A stretch of 64,000 nucleotides of DNA from Bradyrhizobium cosmicum (GTDB lineage Bacteria; Pseudomonadota; Alphaproteobacteria; Rhizobiales; Xanthobacteraceae): the NCBI RefSeq assembly GCF_007290395.2, contig NZ_CP041656.2:1240001-1304000 (forward strand), written 5' to 3'. The notes beneath the pieces were generated by a model that searched no databases, had not been told where the DNA came from, and saw nothing but the letters and a program-made list of their open reading frames with translations. Made by a program: the position numbers and the translations under genes. Each line of letters starts with the position of its first letter. Position 1 is the first letter of the stretch. Shown here piece by piece: positions 1 to 10,944 of this stretch.

Positions 1-1107
1 GATTTCGTCGCCCGCTTCGGTGGCGACGAGTTCGTCGTGTTCCAGCAGAACATCAGCGCGGCCGAGGATGCCGCGAGCCTCGCCCGCCGCATCGTCGAGC
101 GGCTCAGCGAGCGCTACCGCATCGACAATCATCTGGTCGAGATCGGCGCCAGTGTCGGCATCGCGCTGACTTCGCCGGACGGCGCCGTCAGCGCCGACAC
201 CCTGCTCAAGAACGCCGACATGGCGCTCTACCGCGCCAAGGCCGACGGCCGCGGCACCTTCTGCTTCTTCCGCGACGAGATGGCGGCGACCGTCGAGGCC
301 CGCCGCATCCTCGAGCTCGACCTGCGCAAGGCGCTCGCCAACGAGGAGTTCGAGCTGTTCTACCAGCCGCTCGTCAACCTCAAGACCGGCAAGATCACCA
401 CCTGCGAGGCACTGCTGCGCTGGAATCATCCGGTGCGCGGTACGGTCTCGCCGGTCGACATCATTCCGGTCGCCGAGGACATGGGCCTGATCGTCGATCT
501 CGGCCGCTGGATCCTGCGCCGCGCCTGCATGGAATGCATGAACTGGCCGGACGGCGTCAGCGTCGCCGTCAACTTCTCACCGCAGCAATTCCACCAGCGC
601 GACGTGCTCAGCGAAATCCGCTACGCCCTCGAGGTCTCCGGCCTTCCGGCCCATCGCCTTGAGATCGAGATCACCGAATCCTCGCTGCTGCGCAACACCC
701 AGCTCACCCATGACATCCTGTCGCAACTGCATGCGCTGGGCGTGCGTATCTCGCTGGACGATTTCGGCACCGGCTATTCGAGCCTCAGCTATCTCCACAA
801 TTTCCCGATGCAGAAGGTCAAGATCGACCGCTCTTTCCTCGAGGGCATCGACACCGACCGGCCGCTGACGCTGCTGCGCGGCGTCGCGCGCCTGTCCGCC
901 GACCTCGGCATGTCCGTCGTGGTCGAGGGCATCGAAACCAACGAGCAACTCGAGCTGATCAGCGCCGACGGCACCGTCTCGGAGGCGCAGGGCTATTTAT
1001 TCAGCCGTCCGGTACCCGCGGTGCGGATGCGCCAGCTCCTCAATGCCTCGCATGGACGCCGCGGAGACGGCCTGCTCCAGGTCGTCGTCTCGCGCTCCTT
1101 CGCCTGA
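1..1107 (+). CDS. GGDEF-EAL cyclic-di-GMP protein, 5' truncated by the window edge
   Basis: The reading frame is open from base 1, so this is the C-terminal 368 residues of a longer protein. It begins at the catalytic loop of a GGDEF domain (RFGGDEF, residues 5-11). An EAL phosphodiesterase domain follows, with EALLRW, NFSPQQF, the EITES motif, DDFGTGYSSL, KIDRSF and VVEGIET all present, so the EAL half looks catalytically competent. Such proteins make or degrade the second messenger cyclic di-GMP at the membrane or in the cytosol. The missing N-terminus would hold any sensor or membrane domain, so the input signal cannot be read here. A 192-bp gap separates it from the FeeM-like gene. The domain call is very secure. 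The net activity is not known. Confidence 0.93.
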   Translation, partial: DFVARFGGDEFVVFQQNISAAEDAASLARRIVERLSERYRIDNHLVEIGASVGIALTSPDGAVSADTLLKNADMALYRAKADGRGTFCFFRDEMAATVEARRILELDLRKALANEEFELFYQPLVNLKTGKITTCEALLRWNHPVRGTVSPVDIIPVAEDMGLIVDLGRWILRRACMECMNWPDGVSVAVNFSPQQFHQRDVLSEIRYALEVSGLPAHRLEIEITESSLLRNTQLTHDILSQLHALGVRISLDDFGTGYSSLSYLHNFPMQKVKIDRSFLEGIDTDRPLTLLRGVARLSADLGMSVVVEGIETNEQLELISADGTVSEAQGYLFSRPVPAVRMRQLLNASHGRRGDGLLQVVVSRSFA

Positions 1108-1299
1108 CGAGACACCCAAAACCACCCGTCCTTTCAGACTGTTGCTCTCGCTACGTAGTGCTACGGATGTTAACCCTAACCGTTCGATTGCTTTGCATAC
1201 TTGTTAAGAAGGTGTTAATAAATCATCACGCCCGCGCAAGTTGTCCCGGGCAAATTGCCTTGAAGCTGACGCGTCGTGAGTGGTGGGTAAGGAGTTGGA

Positions 1300-2025
1300 A
1301 TGCAGTCCTCAGCCAGATCTGTCATTTCGGCTGTTGGACGTGGAGCGGAGCTCCTGACCGACGTCGATTACCATCTCGCGGAAACGGCCGCGGAGAAGGA
1401 AGAGATCTACAACCTCCGCTACCGCGCCTATCTGCGTGAGGGCGCCGTCAAGGAATCCCCGGAAGCCCGGGTCACCGACCGCTACGACGAACTGCCGAAC
1501 GCCTGGACCTTCGGCGTCTACCTCCGTGGCCAGCTCTGCAGCTCGGTGCGCATCAGCGTGCTGACCTCGGAGTGGCGCGAGTCCACTTCGGCCGATGTCT
1601 TCCCGGAGATCCTGATGCCGCGGCTCGATCGCGGCGAGGTAATGATCGATCCGACACGGTTCGTTGCCGATCCGGACCAGGTGAAGCGGGTTCCGGAATT
1701 GCCCTATCTGACCACCCGGCTCGCCTACATGGCGTGCGAGCATTTCAATGCCGATCTCGGCCTTGCCATCGTACGTTCCGAGCATCAGGCGTTTTACCGC
1801 CGGGTGTTCCTGCATGAGACCATTGCCGAGCCCCGGCTCGTTCCGGGGCTCACCAAGTCGTTTGGCCTGATGGCGGCGGACTTCCCGACCTTCCGCAAGA
1901 AGGTGTTCGAGCGCTATCCGATCATGCGATCCACTGCCTTCGAGCGGCGGATGCTGTTCGGGCGGGGTGGTCAGCGCCAGGTCCCGCAGCGGCCTGTGCT
2001 CGTGGCGGACGCCGCTCACGTCTAA
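1300..2025 (+). CDS. FeeM/LuxI-fold N-acyltransferase (putative N-acyl amino acid or autoinducer synthase)
   Basis: This 241-residue protein has the signature of the FeeM/autoinducer-synthase branch of the GNAT fold. An early LRYRAYLREG stretch (about residues 46-55) is followed by an acidic YDELPN segment, then by a strand pair reading FGVYLRG and SSVRISVL, and by a MIDPTRFV segment. Family members join an acyl chain from acyl-ACP to an amino acid or related amine. The start is supported by an AAGGAG ribosome site seven bases before the ATG. It lies between a cyclic-di-GMP protein and pal, in the same direction but with long gaps, so co-transcription is unproven. No LuxR-type receptor is visible in the window. 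The product and acyl donor are unknown, and a plain GNAT acetyltransferase is the main alternative. Confidence 0.7.
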   Translation: MQSSARSVISAVGRGAELLTDVDYHLAETAAEKEEIYNLRYRAYLREGAVKESPEARVTDRYDELPNAWTFGVYLRGQLCSSVRISVLTSEWRESTSADVFPEILMPRLDRGEVMIDPTRFVADPDQVKRVPELPYLTTRLAYMACEHFNADLGLAIVRSEHQAFYRRVFLHETIAEPRLVPGLTKSFGLMAADFPTFRKKVFERYPIMRSTAFERRMLFGRGGQRQVPQRPVLVADAAHV

Positions 2026-2321
2026 AGTCCGCGCCGGCGTGGTCTATGGCCGCGCCCGATGCCTTTCGGCCGCAGCCCCCGTCTCCGCGGATCACACCTT
2101 GGGCTGAAATTCCGGCAAAACCGGCATGGTTGCCGGCGAACGCGGCTTGCCTTCACCCTCGCGCCACATTTACAACCCATTAACCATGGCGGGTGCTTTT
2201 CGCTGGTTGGGGGCATTTGACCGGCTTGAGCAAGGTTCCGTCAAGGTTGACGGAACGTTCGCTTAACCAACCCCCTGTAGACCCGATGGCAGTGGACGAA
2301 CGTGAGCGTGGAGGCTCCGGA

Positions 2322-2810
2322 ATGAAATACCCTATGCGCATCCTCCAGGGATTGAAGCTGGCTGCGGTGGTCGCAATCGCGCTGTCGATGGGCGCCTGCG
2401 CCAACAAGAATGCTGCGACGGATGCGATGGCCAACGCGGCGACGCCGGGCAGCCAGCAGGACTTCGTCGTCAACGTGGGTGACCGCGTGTTCTTCGAAAG
2501 CGACCAGACCGATCTGACCCCGCAGGCGATCGTGACCCTGGAGAAGCAGGCACAGTGGCTGCAGAGCTACCCGCGCTACTCCTTCACCATCGAAGGTCAT
2601 GCCGACGAGCGTGGCACCCGCGAATACAACATCGCGCTCGGCGCCCGCCGTGCCCAGTCGGTGCGTTCGTTCCTCGCCTCGCGCGGCATCGACGCCAACC
2701 GCATGCGCACGATCTCCTACGGCAAGGAGCGGCCGGTCGCCGTCTGTAACGACATCTCCTGCTGGTCGCAGAACCGTCGCGCCGTGACTGTGCTGAACGC
2801 GAGCTCCTGA
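2322..2810 (+). CDS. pal: Peptidoglycan-associated lipoprotein Pal
   Basis: The 162-residue product starts with a lipoprotein signal peptide ending in MGAC (lipidated Cys about residue 26), then a short linker and an OmpA-like peptidoglycan-binding domain. The signature FTIEGHADERGTREYN is present, with the Asp and Arg that grip meso-diaminopimelate. Pal ties the outer membrane to peptidoglycan and works with TolB at division. The ATG at 2322 is chosen over upstream starts because the lipoprotein signal begins there. The next gene, cpoB, is the usual partner. No tolQRAB genes precede it; the 296 bp upstream look non-coding and the gene before them is FeeM-like. The call is secure. Confidence 0.96.
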   Translation: MKYPMRILQGLKLAAVVAIALSMGACANKNAATDAMANAATPGSQQDFVVNVGDRVFFESDQTDLTPQAIVTLEKQAQWLQSYPRYSFTIEGHADERGTREYNIALGARRAQSVRSFLASRGIDANRMRTISYGKERPVAVCNDISCWSQNRRAVTVLNASS

Positions 2811-2851
2811 GGCTTCAGTCAGGCACCGTTCATCTTCGGAAACCGATCATG

Positions 2852-2882
2852 CCGGCGCCCTCTCGGGCGCCGGTTTCGTTTC
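2852..2882 (+). terminator. Intrinsic-type terminator or attenuator between pal and cpoB
   Basis: A perfect 9-bp GC stem (2852-2860 with 2865-2873) has a TCTC loop and is followed by TTTCGTTT. It lies 41 bp after the pal stop. It probably reduces read-through into cpoB. Confidence 0.7.
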
Positions 2883-2998
2883 AGCAATCTGTGACCGAAA
2901 CCCCGTGGTGCCAGTCACATTTTTGGCGTAGTGCCTTTCAATGTGTGCCGCGTCGCATGTTCCGTCGCAGATCATTTCGTTTTCGTCGTCAGGGCAAG

Positions 2999-4045
2999 AT
3001 GTCATCCAGATCCAAGGTCTTTTCCGGCACCGTGGCGATCGCCGCGCTGCTGTCTTTGGGCTCGCCTTCTTTCGCTCAGTCGGACGATGACCCCGAGATC
3101 CGGATCGAGCGGCTTGAAAACCAGCTGCGCCAGCTCACCGGCCAGAACGAAGAGCTGCAATATCGCAACCGTCAGCTCGAAGAGCGGCTGCGGGCGCTGG
3201 AGGGCGGCGCGCAAGGCGCGACGCCCGGACAGGCGCCGGCGCAGCCCAATGTCGCCGCGATGCCGCCTGCTCAGGTCGCGCCGGCCTACCGTCAGCAGCA
3301 GCCCGCTCAGCCGAACTACGAGCAGCCCCAGATCGCGGCTCCCGCGCCGATCGTTCAGGAGCAGCCGGCGCCGGGCGCCCCCGGCAGCCGTCGCCGCGGC
3401 GATGCCTTTGACCCGAGCCAGAATCCAAGCGCGCCCGGCGCGCCGCGCGCGCTTGGCGGCGGACAGCAGCCGATGCCGGCAGGTTCTCAGGTCGGCGCGC
3501 CCGGCGGGCGCAACGCCGGCGAGCCGCTCGATCTTGGCAACACCGGCGGTCGCTATCCGCAGGCCGCAGCGCCCGCCCAGCCGGTCTATCCGCCGGCCCA
3601 GCCAGGCTATCCCGCGCCGGCCGGAAGCGCTGCCCCTGGCCTGACCACGCTGCCGCCCTCGGCAACGCCGCGCGACGAGTTCGACCTCGGCATCGGCTAC
3701 ATGCAGCGCAAGGACTATGCGCTCGCCGAGCAGACCATGAAGAATTTTGCGCAGAAATATCCTGGCGACCCGCTGCTCGGGGACGCGCAATACTGGCTCG
3801 GCGAGAGCTACTTCCAGCGCCAGCAATATCGCGACTCCGCGGAAGCCTTCCTCGCCGTCACCACCAAATACGACAAATCGGCCAAGGCGCCGGATGCCCT
3901 GCTGCGGCTCGGCCAGTCGCTGGCCGCGCTGAAGGAGAAGGAGGCCGCCTGCGCCGCCTTCGGCGAGGTCGGCCGCAAATTTCCGCGCGCCTCCGCCGGC
4001 GTCAAGGCCGCGGTCGATCGCGAGCAGAAGCGCGTGAAGTGCTGA
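2999..4045 (+). CDS. cpoB: Cell division coordinator CpoB / Tol-Pal accessory protein YbgF
   Basis: From the ATG at 2999 the product has 348 residues: a signal peptide ending near SPSFAQ (about residue 26), a coiled coil (IRIERLENQL through ERLRALEG), a long Pro/Gln/Ala/Gly-rich linker (about residues 75-215), and C-terminal TPR repeats beginning near DEFDLGIGYM. CpoB is periplasmic and links Tol-Pal constriction to PBP1B activity in Enterobacteria. The 2999 start is preferred because an open frame running back to 2849 would begin inside the terminator after pal and add a basic, non-signal N-terminus. The linker is longer than in E. coli, as is common in rhizobia. The gene sits between pal and tilS, the expected place. 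Confidence 0.9.
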   Translation: MSSRSKVFSGTVAIAALLSLGSPSFAQSDDDPEIRIERLENQLRQLTGQNEELQYRNRQLEERLRALEGGAQGATPGQAPAQPNVAAMPPAQVAPAYRQQQPAQPNYEQPQIAAPAPIVQEQPAPGAPGSRRRGDAFDPSQNPSAPGAPRALGGGQQPMPAGSQVGAPGGRNAGEPLDLGNTGGRYPQAAAPAQPVYPPAQPGYPAPAGSAAPGLTTLPPSATPRDEFDLGIGYMQRKDYALAEQTMKNFAQKYPGDPLLGDAQYWLGESYFQRQQYRDSAEAFLAVTTKYDKSAKAPDALLRLGQSLAALKEKEAACAAFGEVGRKFPRASAGVKAAVDREQKRVKC

Positions 4046-4109
4046 TCCGCTGACAAGGCGTATCAGTTTGCGCTAAACAGTCGGTCCATCCGCGGACGAT
4101 TGCAGCGTC

Positions 4110-5180
4110 ATGTCAGACGACGACAATTCGCCGATTTCGGCGCGCGCGGCGAAGCAACTCTTCGCCGAGCTCAAGAGCTCACCGGCACTGGTGCTCGCGG
4201 TCTCCGGCGGGCCGGACTCGGTCGCGCTGATGTGGCTCGCCGCGCGCTGGCGGCGCAGCCTTTCGCGCGGCCCGCAACTTACCGTCGTCACCGTCGATCA
4301 TGGCCTGCGACCCGAAGCGGCCCACGAGGCGCGCGAGGTCAAGCAGCTGGCAACAGAGCTCGGCCTGACCCACCGGACCCTGCGCTGGCGCGGTGTGAAG
4401 CCGAAGAGGGGACTGCCGGCGGCCGCCCGCGAGGCGCGCTACCGCCTGCTCGCGCAGGCCGCGCGCAAGGCCGGCGCGAGCCATGTGCTGACCGCCCACA
4501 CCCGCGACGACCAGGCCGAGACCCTGTTGATGCGCCTGGTTCGCGGCAGCGGGCTTGCCGGGCTGTCGGCGATGGCGCGCCGCACTGAGCGCGACGGCAT
4601 CGTCCTGGCGCGCCCTCTGCTCGATGTGCCGAAGTCGCAGCTCGTCGCGACCTTGAAGCGCGCCAAGATCGGCTTTGCCGACGATCCCACCAATCGCGAC
4701 ACCGCCTTCACCCGGCCGCGGCTGCGCGCGCTGCTGCCGCAGCTCGCGATGGAGGGTGGCGATGCCCGCACGCTGGCGCGGCTGGCGGTGCGGCTGTCCC
4801 GCGCCAATGCGGCGGTCGAGGTGCTGGTCGATGGCGCCGAGCGCTTCCTTCAGCTCCGGGCGCGCGGCGATGCGCCGCAGGCGGGCAGTCGGCGCTATGA
4901 AGCATCCGCGTTTGCCGCCCTGCCGGAGGAGGTTCGGCTGCGGCTTCTTCTGCGGGCCGTCAATGCCCTCGGCCATGAGGGGCCGGCGGAACTCGGCAAG
5001 GTCGAAACCCTCATGGCCGCGCTTGATCAGGCCATCGCCGCTGGGCCCGCTGGTGCCGCACGTGGCCGTGCGATCCTGAAGCAGACCCTTGCGGGAGCCT
5101 TGATCAGCCTTACCGGGGGGCGTATCCACATCACGCCGGCGCCGGCCCGACGGTCCAAGGGGACCTGCAAGGGGACCTGA
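4110..5180 (+). CDS. tilS: tRNA(Ile)-lysidine synthase TilS
   Basis: The 356-residue protein carries the PP-loop ATP pyrophosphatase motif SGGPDS at residues 32-37, a VDHGLR segment about 30 residues later, and the HTRDDQAETLLMRL motif typical of TilS. The enzyme changes cytidine 34 of the AUA-reading tRNA-Ile to lysidine, which is essential for decoding. The C-terminal substrate-binding part after about residue 240 is poorly conserved, as usual in alphaproteobacteria. It follows cpoB by 64 bp and precedes ftsH, an order widely conserved in bacteria. Confidence 0.95.
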   Translation: MSDDDNSPISARAAKQLFAELKSSPALVLAVSGGPDSVALMWLAARWRRSLSRGPQLTVVTVDHGLRPEAAHEAREVKQLATELGLTHRTLRWRGVKPKRGLPAAAREARYRLLAQAARKAGASHVLTAHTRDDQAETLLMRLVRGSGLAGLSAMARRTERDGIVLARPLLDVPKSQLVATLKRAKIGFADDPTNRDTAFTRPRLRALLPQLAMEGGDARTLARLAVRLSRANAAVEVLVDGAERFLQLRARGDAPQAGSRRYEASAFAALPEEVRLRLLLRAVNALGHEGPAELGKVETLMAALDQAIAAGPAGAARGRAILKQTLAGALISLTGGRIHITPAPARRSKGTCKGT

Positions 5181-5471
5181 TGGGCGGATGAGGGCGGACC
5201 ATGACACCGGCCGTTTCCGCCATGCGCCGTCAGGACACCTTAACCAGGCGGGAAAAACCCCGGATTGATCGCCATTATTTCAGCGGGAATCGCTCCAAGA
5301 TGGGCTAAATAGTCCCATCTCGTTCCCTTGGCAGCGACCGGGGCGGCACCTAGATTGTATGCGTCCAACCGAGAAGATTCCTTTGGGATTTCCTCGCGCT
5401 GCCCAAAGTAACTGACCAAGTAAACGACGAAGGATCAGGGCCGCGATCCGCGCGACCACGAAGGAAGATCG
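5181..5471. other. Non-coding leader region before ftsH
   Basis: This 291-bp gap contains a 7-bp inverted repeat, AGATGGG at 5298-5304 and CCCATCT at 5314-5320. It may be an operator or a weak terminator after tilS. I could not identify a sigma-32 or sigma-70 promoter with confidence. Open frames here are antisense shadows. Confidence 0.4.
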
Positions 5472-7394
<1,923 letters not shown>

Positions 7395-7418
7395 CGAGAA
7401 GCGGCCAATCGAATTGAA

Positions 7419-7446
7419 AAACGCGGCGGAAACGCCGCGTTTTTTG
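7419..7446 (+). terminator. Intrinsic terminator after ftsH
   Basis: A stem ACGCGGCG with CGCCGCGT around a GAAA tetraloop (about 7421-7440) is followed by six T residues and preceded by an A-run. This is a strong Rho-independent terminator, about 25 bp after the ftsH stop. Confidence 0.9.
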
Positions 7447-7639
7447 TTGGCCGCTGTGGGGGCTGGCGCGTCCAATTCCCGGACGCGGATTAATCCGCCA
7501 TTAGCGTTTGCCGGTTAGGTCTGCTGAGGTGCGTCTCCATCGCTCCGCGGGCCAGGGCCAGCCAGATGCTTGAAAGCGGGCGGTAGACACGGCGCTTAAC
7601 CGAGGCTGATCCGCAGCCCTCACTTGCTCCGGCACCCCG

Positions 7640-9409
7640 ATGGTGGACGTCAACGTCACCTCTGACATAGTCGGTCGCGGTCGCGCGGCCAGCATTCCGA
7701 ACGCCTGGGCCGAGACATTTCTGATCGCATTTTTCGCATCGGCGTTGTCCGTGCTGCGGACGGGTTTCGTCTTCGGTCTGACCAGCAATCTCTATCATTT
7801 GCCGATCGTCGCCGGTCTTTACGACGAGCCGCAATATCAGAACGACGGGTATATCCAGTCGCTGCGTTACTTTGCGTCCGGCGTCTGGCTGACGTTGAGC
7901 GGTGTCGAGAAGTATTTCGACAATGTTCCGTTGCTGTTCTTCGTCCTGTTCTTCCTCTCCCGGCTGGTCAGCTTCGTCGGGTTTCTCTGTTGCGCCTCCC
8001 TGCTCGGGGTGACGGAACGGCGCGACAAGATCGTCTTCAGCCTGATCCTCTGCTTCGTCGCGTTTCTCGACGGCTACAGCTACGCCGGCTCCGGCGGCCT
8101 GTTCATCAACTACTTCACCCATTCGGAGATGGCGAATGGCGTGGCGCTTCTGGCGATCTACTTTGCCGCGCGAGGCTTCTACACGGCAGCGATCGTTGCC
8201 GTCGGCATCACGTCCTTCATCAACGCCTTCTTTGCGGCCTGGCTCGTGCCGCCGCTGGCGCTGATCGGGATCTGGCAGCTGTCGCAGCGGAAAGCCACGA
8301 TCGGCGAAATCTCGTCGCGCGTGCTGATCGGCTGCATCCTGTGCCTGCCGCTTGCGTATGTCGTGCTGCGCGGGTTCTTCTCGAATCCGGAGTTCGGTCA
8401 TCCGTTCGACCTTGCGAATTTCCTGCGCCAGTATTTTCCCGGACACGTGCTGTTCGACACGACATCGCTCGGCGACATCGTGGGTCTGTCGGGTGTCATA
8501 CTCATCGGAGCGCTCGCGCTGTTCTGGTCGAGGCAGGCCGCGCCCGAATTGCGGGCGGCCTATCTCGGCATCATTCTGGTCTATCTGATCGGAATCGCCC
8601 TTCCGTTCGTCACGAGATCACCGATCATTCTCAACCTGCATCTGCTGCGCTCGAGCACGGTCATTCATCTGCTGGCCGCCCTGGCGATCGCGGCATTGGC
8701 GACGAACTGGCTGCGGCGTGACAGGGAGGCGGCTTTCCTTCCGGCTTGCCTGATCGTGCTGTTCGTGACCTTTGATGGCTGGCCCGGCCTGGCTCTCGTC
8801 GCAGCCGTCCTGGTCTTTGCGCTTCGAACGAGCGTGCCGGGACCGCCCCAATCCTATCAGCGCACCATGGGCTATCTGGTGCTTGCCACGACCGTTCTCG
8901 TCGCATACCCGCTTGCGATCTGGTCCGGCATCAGCTTCAGCCGGATCTGCAACGAGGCGGTCTCGGAGTGGACCGACGTCGGCAAGTGGGCGCGCGGCAA
9001 TACGCCTGTGACTGCAATGTTCCTGACGCCGAGACGGCCGGAGCTTGACGGCCGGGCCGAGGTGAGTATCGCCGACATGGCGCTCGATCGCGGCAGCGTG
9101 TTTGAATTCGTCTCGCATCGTCGCGTCTGGGTCGATTTCAAGCGCGGCGGATCATCGGTCTTGACGCCGTCCTATTATCCAGTTTGGCGAAGCCGGTTGA
9201 CGGATGTCGAGGGCCTGAACTCGCTTGCGGAGCGAATGGCCTATGCCTCGCGCAACGGCATCGGCTATGTCGTCGATGTCTGTCAGAGCCCGGACGCGGG
9301 GAACGGCGTCGTCTATCGCACGAAGCGGCTCTGCGTGTTCTCGACCGGCGCGGACGCCCCTGCAGCCCGGAAGGACGCATCGCCGGCGGCGGAGCGATCT
9401 GCCGGCTGA
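7640..9409 (+). CDS. Polytopic inner-membrane protein of unknown function
   Basis: This is a 589-residue protein with roughly ten to twelve hydrophobic helices between residues 25 and 445. They include a FLIAFFASALSVL helix near the start and the pair LLFFVLFFLSRLVSFVGFL. A soluble C-terminal region of about 140 residues follows, beginning near SEWTDVGKWARGNTP. This layout, many helices and then a soluble tail with a threaded substrate-like domain, resembles uncharacterised membrane proteins of the GT-C glycosyltransferase or DUF6798 type, but I cannot assign a reaction. It converges on two GT-C-like genes on the other strand, which share the same overall layout without obvious sequence identity. 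The ATG start follows a poor ribosome site. Confidence 0.72.
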   Translation: MVDVNVTSDIVGRGRAASIPNAWAETFLIAFFASALSVLRTGFVFGLTSNLYHLPIVAGLYDEPQYQNDGYIQSLRYFASGVWLTLSGVEKYFDNVPLLFFVLFFLSRLVSFVGFLCCASLLGVTERRDKIVFSLILCFVAFLDGYSYAGSGGLFINYFTHSEMANGVALLAIYFAARGFYTAAIVAVGITSFINAFFAAWLVPPLALIGIWQLSQRKATIGEISSRVLIGCILCLPLAYVVLRGFFSNPEFGHPFDLANFLRQYFPGHVLFDTTSLGDIVGLSGVILIGALALFWSRQAAPELRAAYLGIILVYLIGIALPFVTRSPIILNLHLLRSSTVIHLLAALAIAALATNWLRRDREAAFLPACLIVLFVTFDGWPGLALVAAVLVFALRTSVPGPPQSYQRTMGYLVLATTVLVAYPLAIWSGISFSRICNEAVSEWTDVGKWARGNTPVTAMFLTPRRPELDGRAEVSIADMALDRGSVFEFVSHRRVWVDFKRGGSSVLTPSYYPVWRSRLTDVEGLNSLAERMAYASRNGIGYVVDVCQSPDAGNGVVYRTKRLCVFSTGADAPAARKDASPAAERSAG

Positions 9410-9474
9410 GCCATCGAGCTCGTCTCGATCGCAAGAGTTGGTTGCAGTCCGGGAATTGAGAGCGCGCCACGCGC

Positions 9475-10944
9475 TCACTTCGGTGGCGTCGCGGCCTGCT
9501 GTTCGTCGCGGACGTGGATCACGGCGATGGCGTCGGCGTAGAGCCGCTTCCAGCCCCTGATGTGATCGAGGATCTGGGCGGCGGGAGAATCGGCGGTGAG
9601 CAGCGTTGCGTCGATCCTGTTGTCGTCCAGCATGCGCAGCAGGCCGGCCACGTCGCGCCCGTCCTCGGCGGCGAAATAGTCCATCAGGAATTTTTCGCCG
9701 TAGAGCTCCGACCTTCCGTCGACGAAAGGCTTGATGTCGCGAACGATGAGGTAGCCGCCAAAGCCATAGGAATTGAAGATGCGCGCGCCCCTGCGTTCGG
9801 AGAGAACGTCGACCGCTGCAACGGGCGTCTGCGTTGCTGAGAATGCGAAGGCGTGATGTGCGACAAAGGCCGCGGTCGCGCTCGCGACAGCCATGACGAT
9901 CACCAGCGCCGCCGGCGCGGGCGGGACCATCCACAGGGCCCGTGGCGCGTCTGACGCAGTGGGCCTGATCCCCGTGCCCAACGGCTGCGCCAGCACCAGT
10001 GGGACGAGTATGCCGAAGGTCTCGATGCTGCGGATATGTGCCAGCGCCATCCAGGTTGCGATCAGGATCAGCAGCACGCGCGGCGGCGACAGCGAGAGGC
10101 CGCGGGAGAGCGCGAGACCGAGGAGAGCGAGGAGTGCGCCCGCGAACGGACTGAACGAACTGAAATCGGCCGGGCGCCATTCGGCGATGACCGCGAAGGA
10201 TGTGCCGAGGCTGAGGATGCGCAGAGCGCCCAGCAAGGTGTCGAGGCCGTAGGGTGTGCAGCAGCTCGCCACCAGCGCGGCAAGCCCGAATGCGACCCAC
10301 TTCAATGTAAGCGCCAGCCGCCGTGCCGGCGCCGCGCGCCAGAGCGATTCAAGGCCGATCGCCCCGATCAGGGCGAGTCCGAGCACGAAGCCGCCGTGAA
10401 GGTTGGCCCACAGCACCATCAGCGGTAGCAGCAGGAAGGAGGGCGCGCGGCCGCGGTCGGCCGCGGCCATCAAGGCACCGGCCCAGCCGACCATGACGGG
10501 CAGCGCGAGAACGTGGGGACGCGCCAGCAGATGCGGCGTCGCCAGCGTCATCGCGAGCAGGCAGAAGACCAGCGCATAGGGCAGGGTGAGATGCCGCTGC
10601 AGCAGGGCCAGCAACAGGCCCATCGCCGCCGCGATCGCCGTGGCGGCGAGGATGACGGGCCCGGCCCAACCCCAGTGAGAATAGGTCGCCGCGAATAGCA
10701 CCTGGGACAACCAGGATGTCGAGAGCCAGACGTCGCCCTGGCGCGTCAGGGAATAGACGTCGGTCCAGGGCACGGCCCGATGATCCAGAATCCATTGGCC
10801 GACCTTGATCTGCCAGAGCGTATCCGGGTCGTGCAGCAGGCCGTCGCCGCTCACCAGCAGCAGCAGATAGGTCGCGGCCGCAGCGCACAGCGGCGCCAGG
10901 TTTCGCTGGCGATGCGCGATTGGAAGACTGGCCGCGATCGTCAC
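9475..10944 (-). CDS. GT-C-like polytopic membrane protein, second of two tandem paralogues
   Basis: The true start is the GTG at 10944-10942. It overlaps the TGA of the upstream paralogue as GTGA and gives 489 residues. The frame stays open back to 12510, but that extension only reads the upstream paralogue out of frame. The product has an N-terminal helix, a first loop with DPDTLWQIKVGQWILDH, then many helices, and a soluble C-terminal domain with FGGYLIVRDIKPFVDGRSEL. The acidic first loop is where GT-C glycosyltransferases keep catalytic Asp or Glu, so a lipid-linked sugar transferase is plausible but unproven. Close similarity to its neighbour throughout points to gene duplication, and the overlap implies translational coupling. 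Confidence 0.75.
   Translation of the reverse strand: MTIAASLPIAHRQRNLAPLCAAAATYLLLLVSGDGLLHDPDTLWQIKVGQWILDHRAVPWTDVYSLTRQGDVWLSTSWLSQVLFAATYSHWGWAGPVILAATAIAAAMGLLLALLQRHLTLPYALVFCLLAMTLATPHLLARPHVLALPVMVGWAGALMAAADRGRAPSFLLLPLMVLWANLHGGFVLGLALIGAIGLESLWRAAPARRLALTLKWVAFGLAALVASCCTPYGLDTLLGALRILSLGTSFAVIAEWRPADFSSFSPFAGALLALLGLALSRGLSLSPPRVLLILIATWMALAHIRSIETFGILVPLVLAQPLGTGIRPTASDAPRALWMVPPAPAALVIVMAVASATAAFVAHHAFAFSATQTPVAAVDVLSERRGARIFNSYGFGGYLIVRDIKPFVDGRSELYGEKFLMDYFAAEDGRDVAGLLRMLDDNRIDATLLTADSPAAQILDHIRGWKRLYADAIAVIHVRDEQQAATPPK

Noticed and set aside
1158..1439. A 93-codon frame upstream of the FeeM-like gene
   Set aside because: It overlaps the start of a better-supported gene and has no ribosome site or conserved features.
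5298..5320. 7-bp inverted repeat after tilS considered as a terminator
   Set aside because: The stem is short and no T-run follows, so I note it only as an unassigned inverted repeat.
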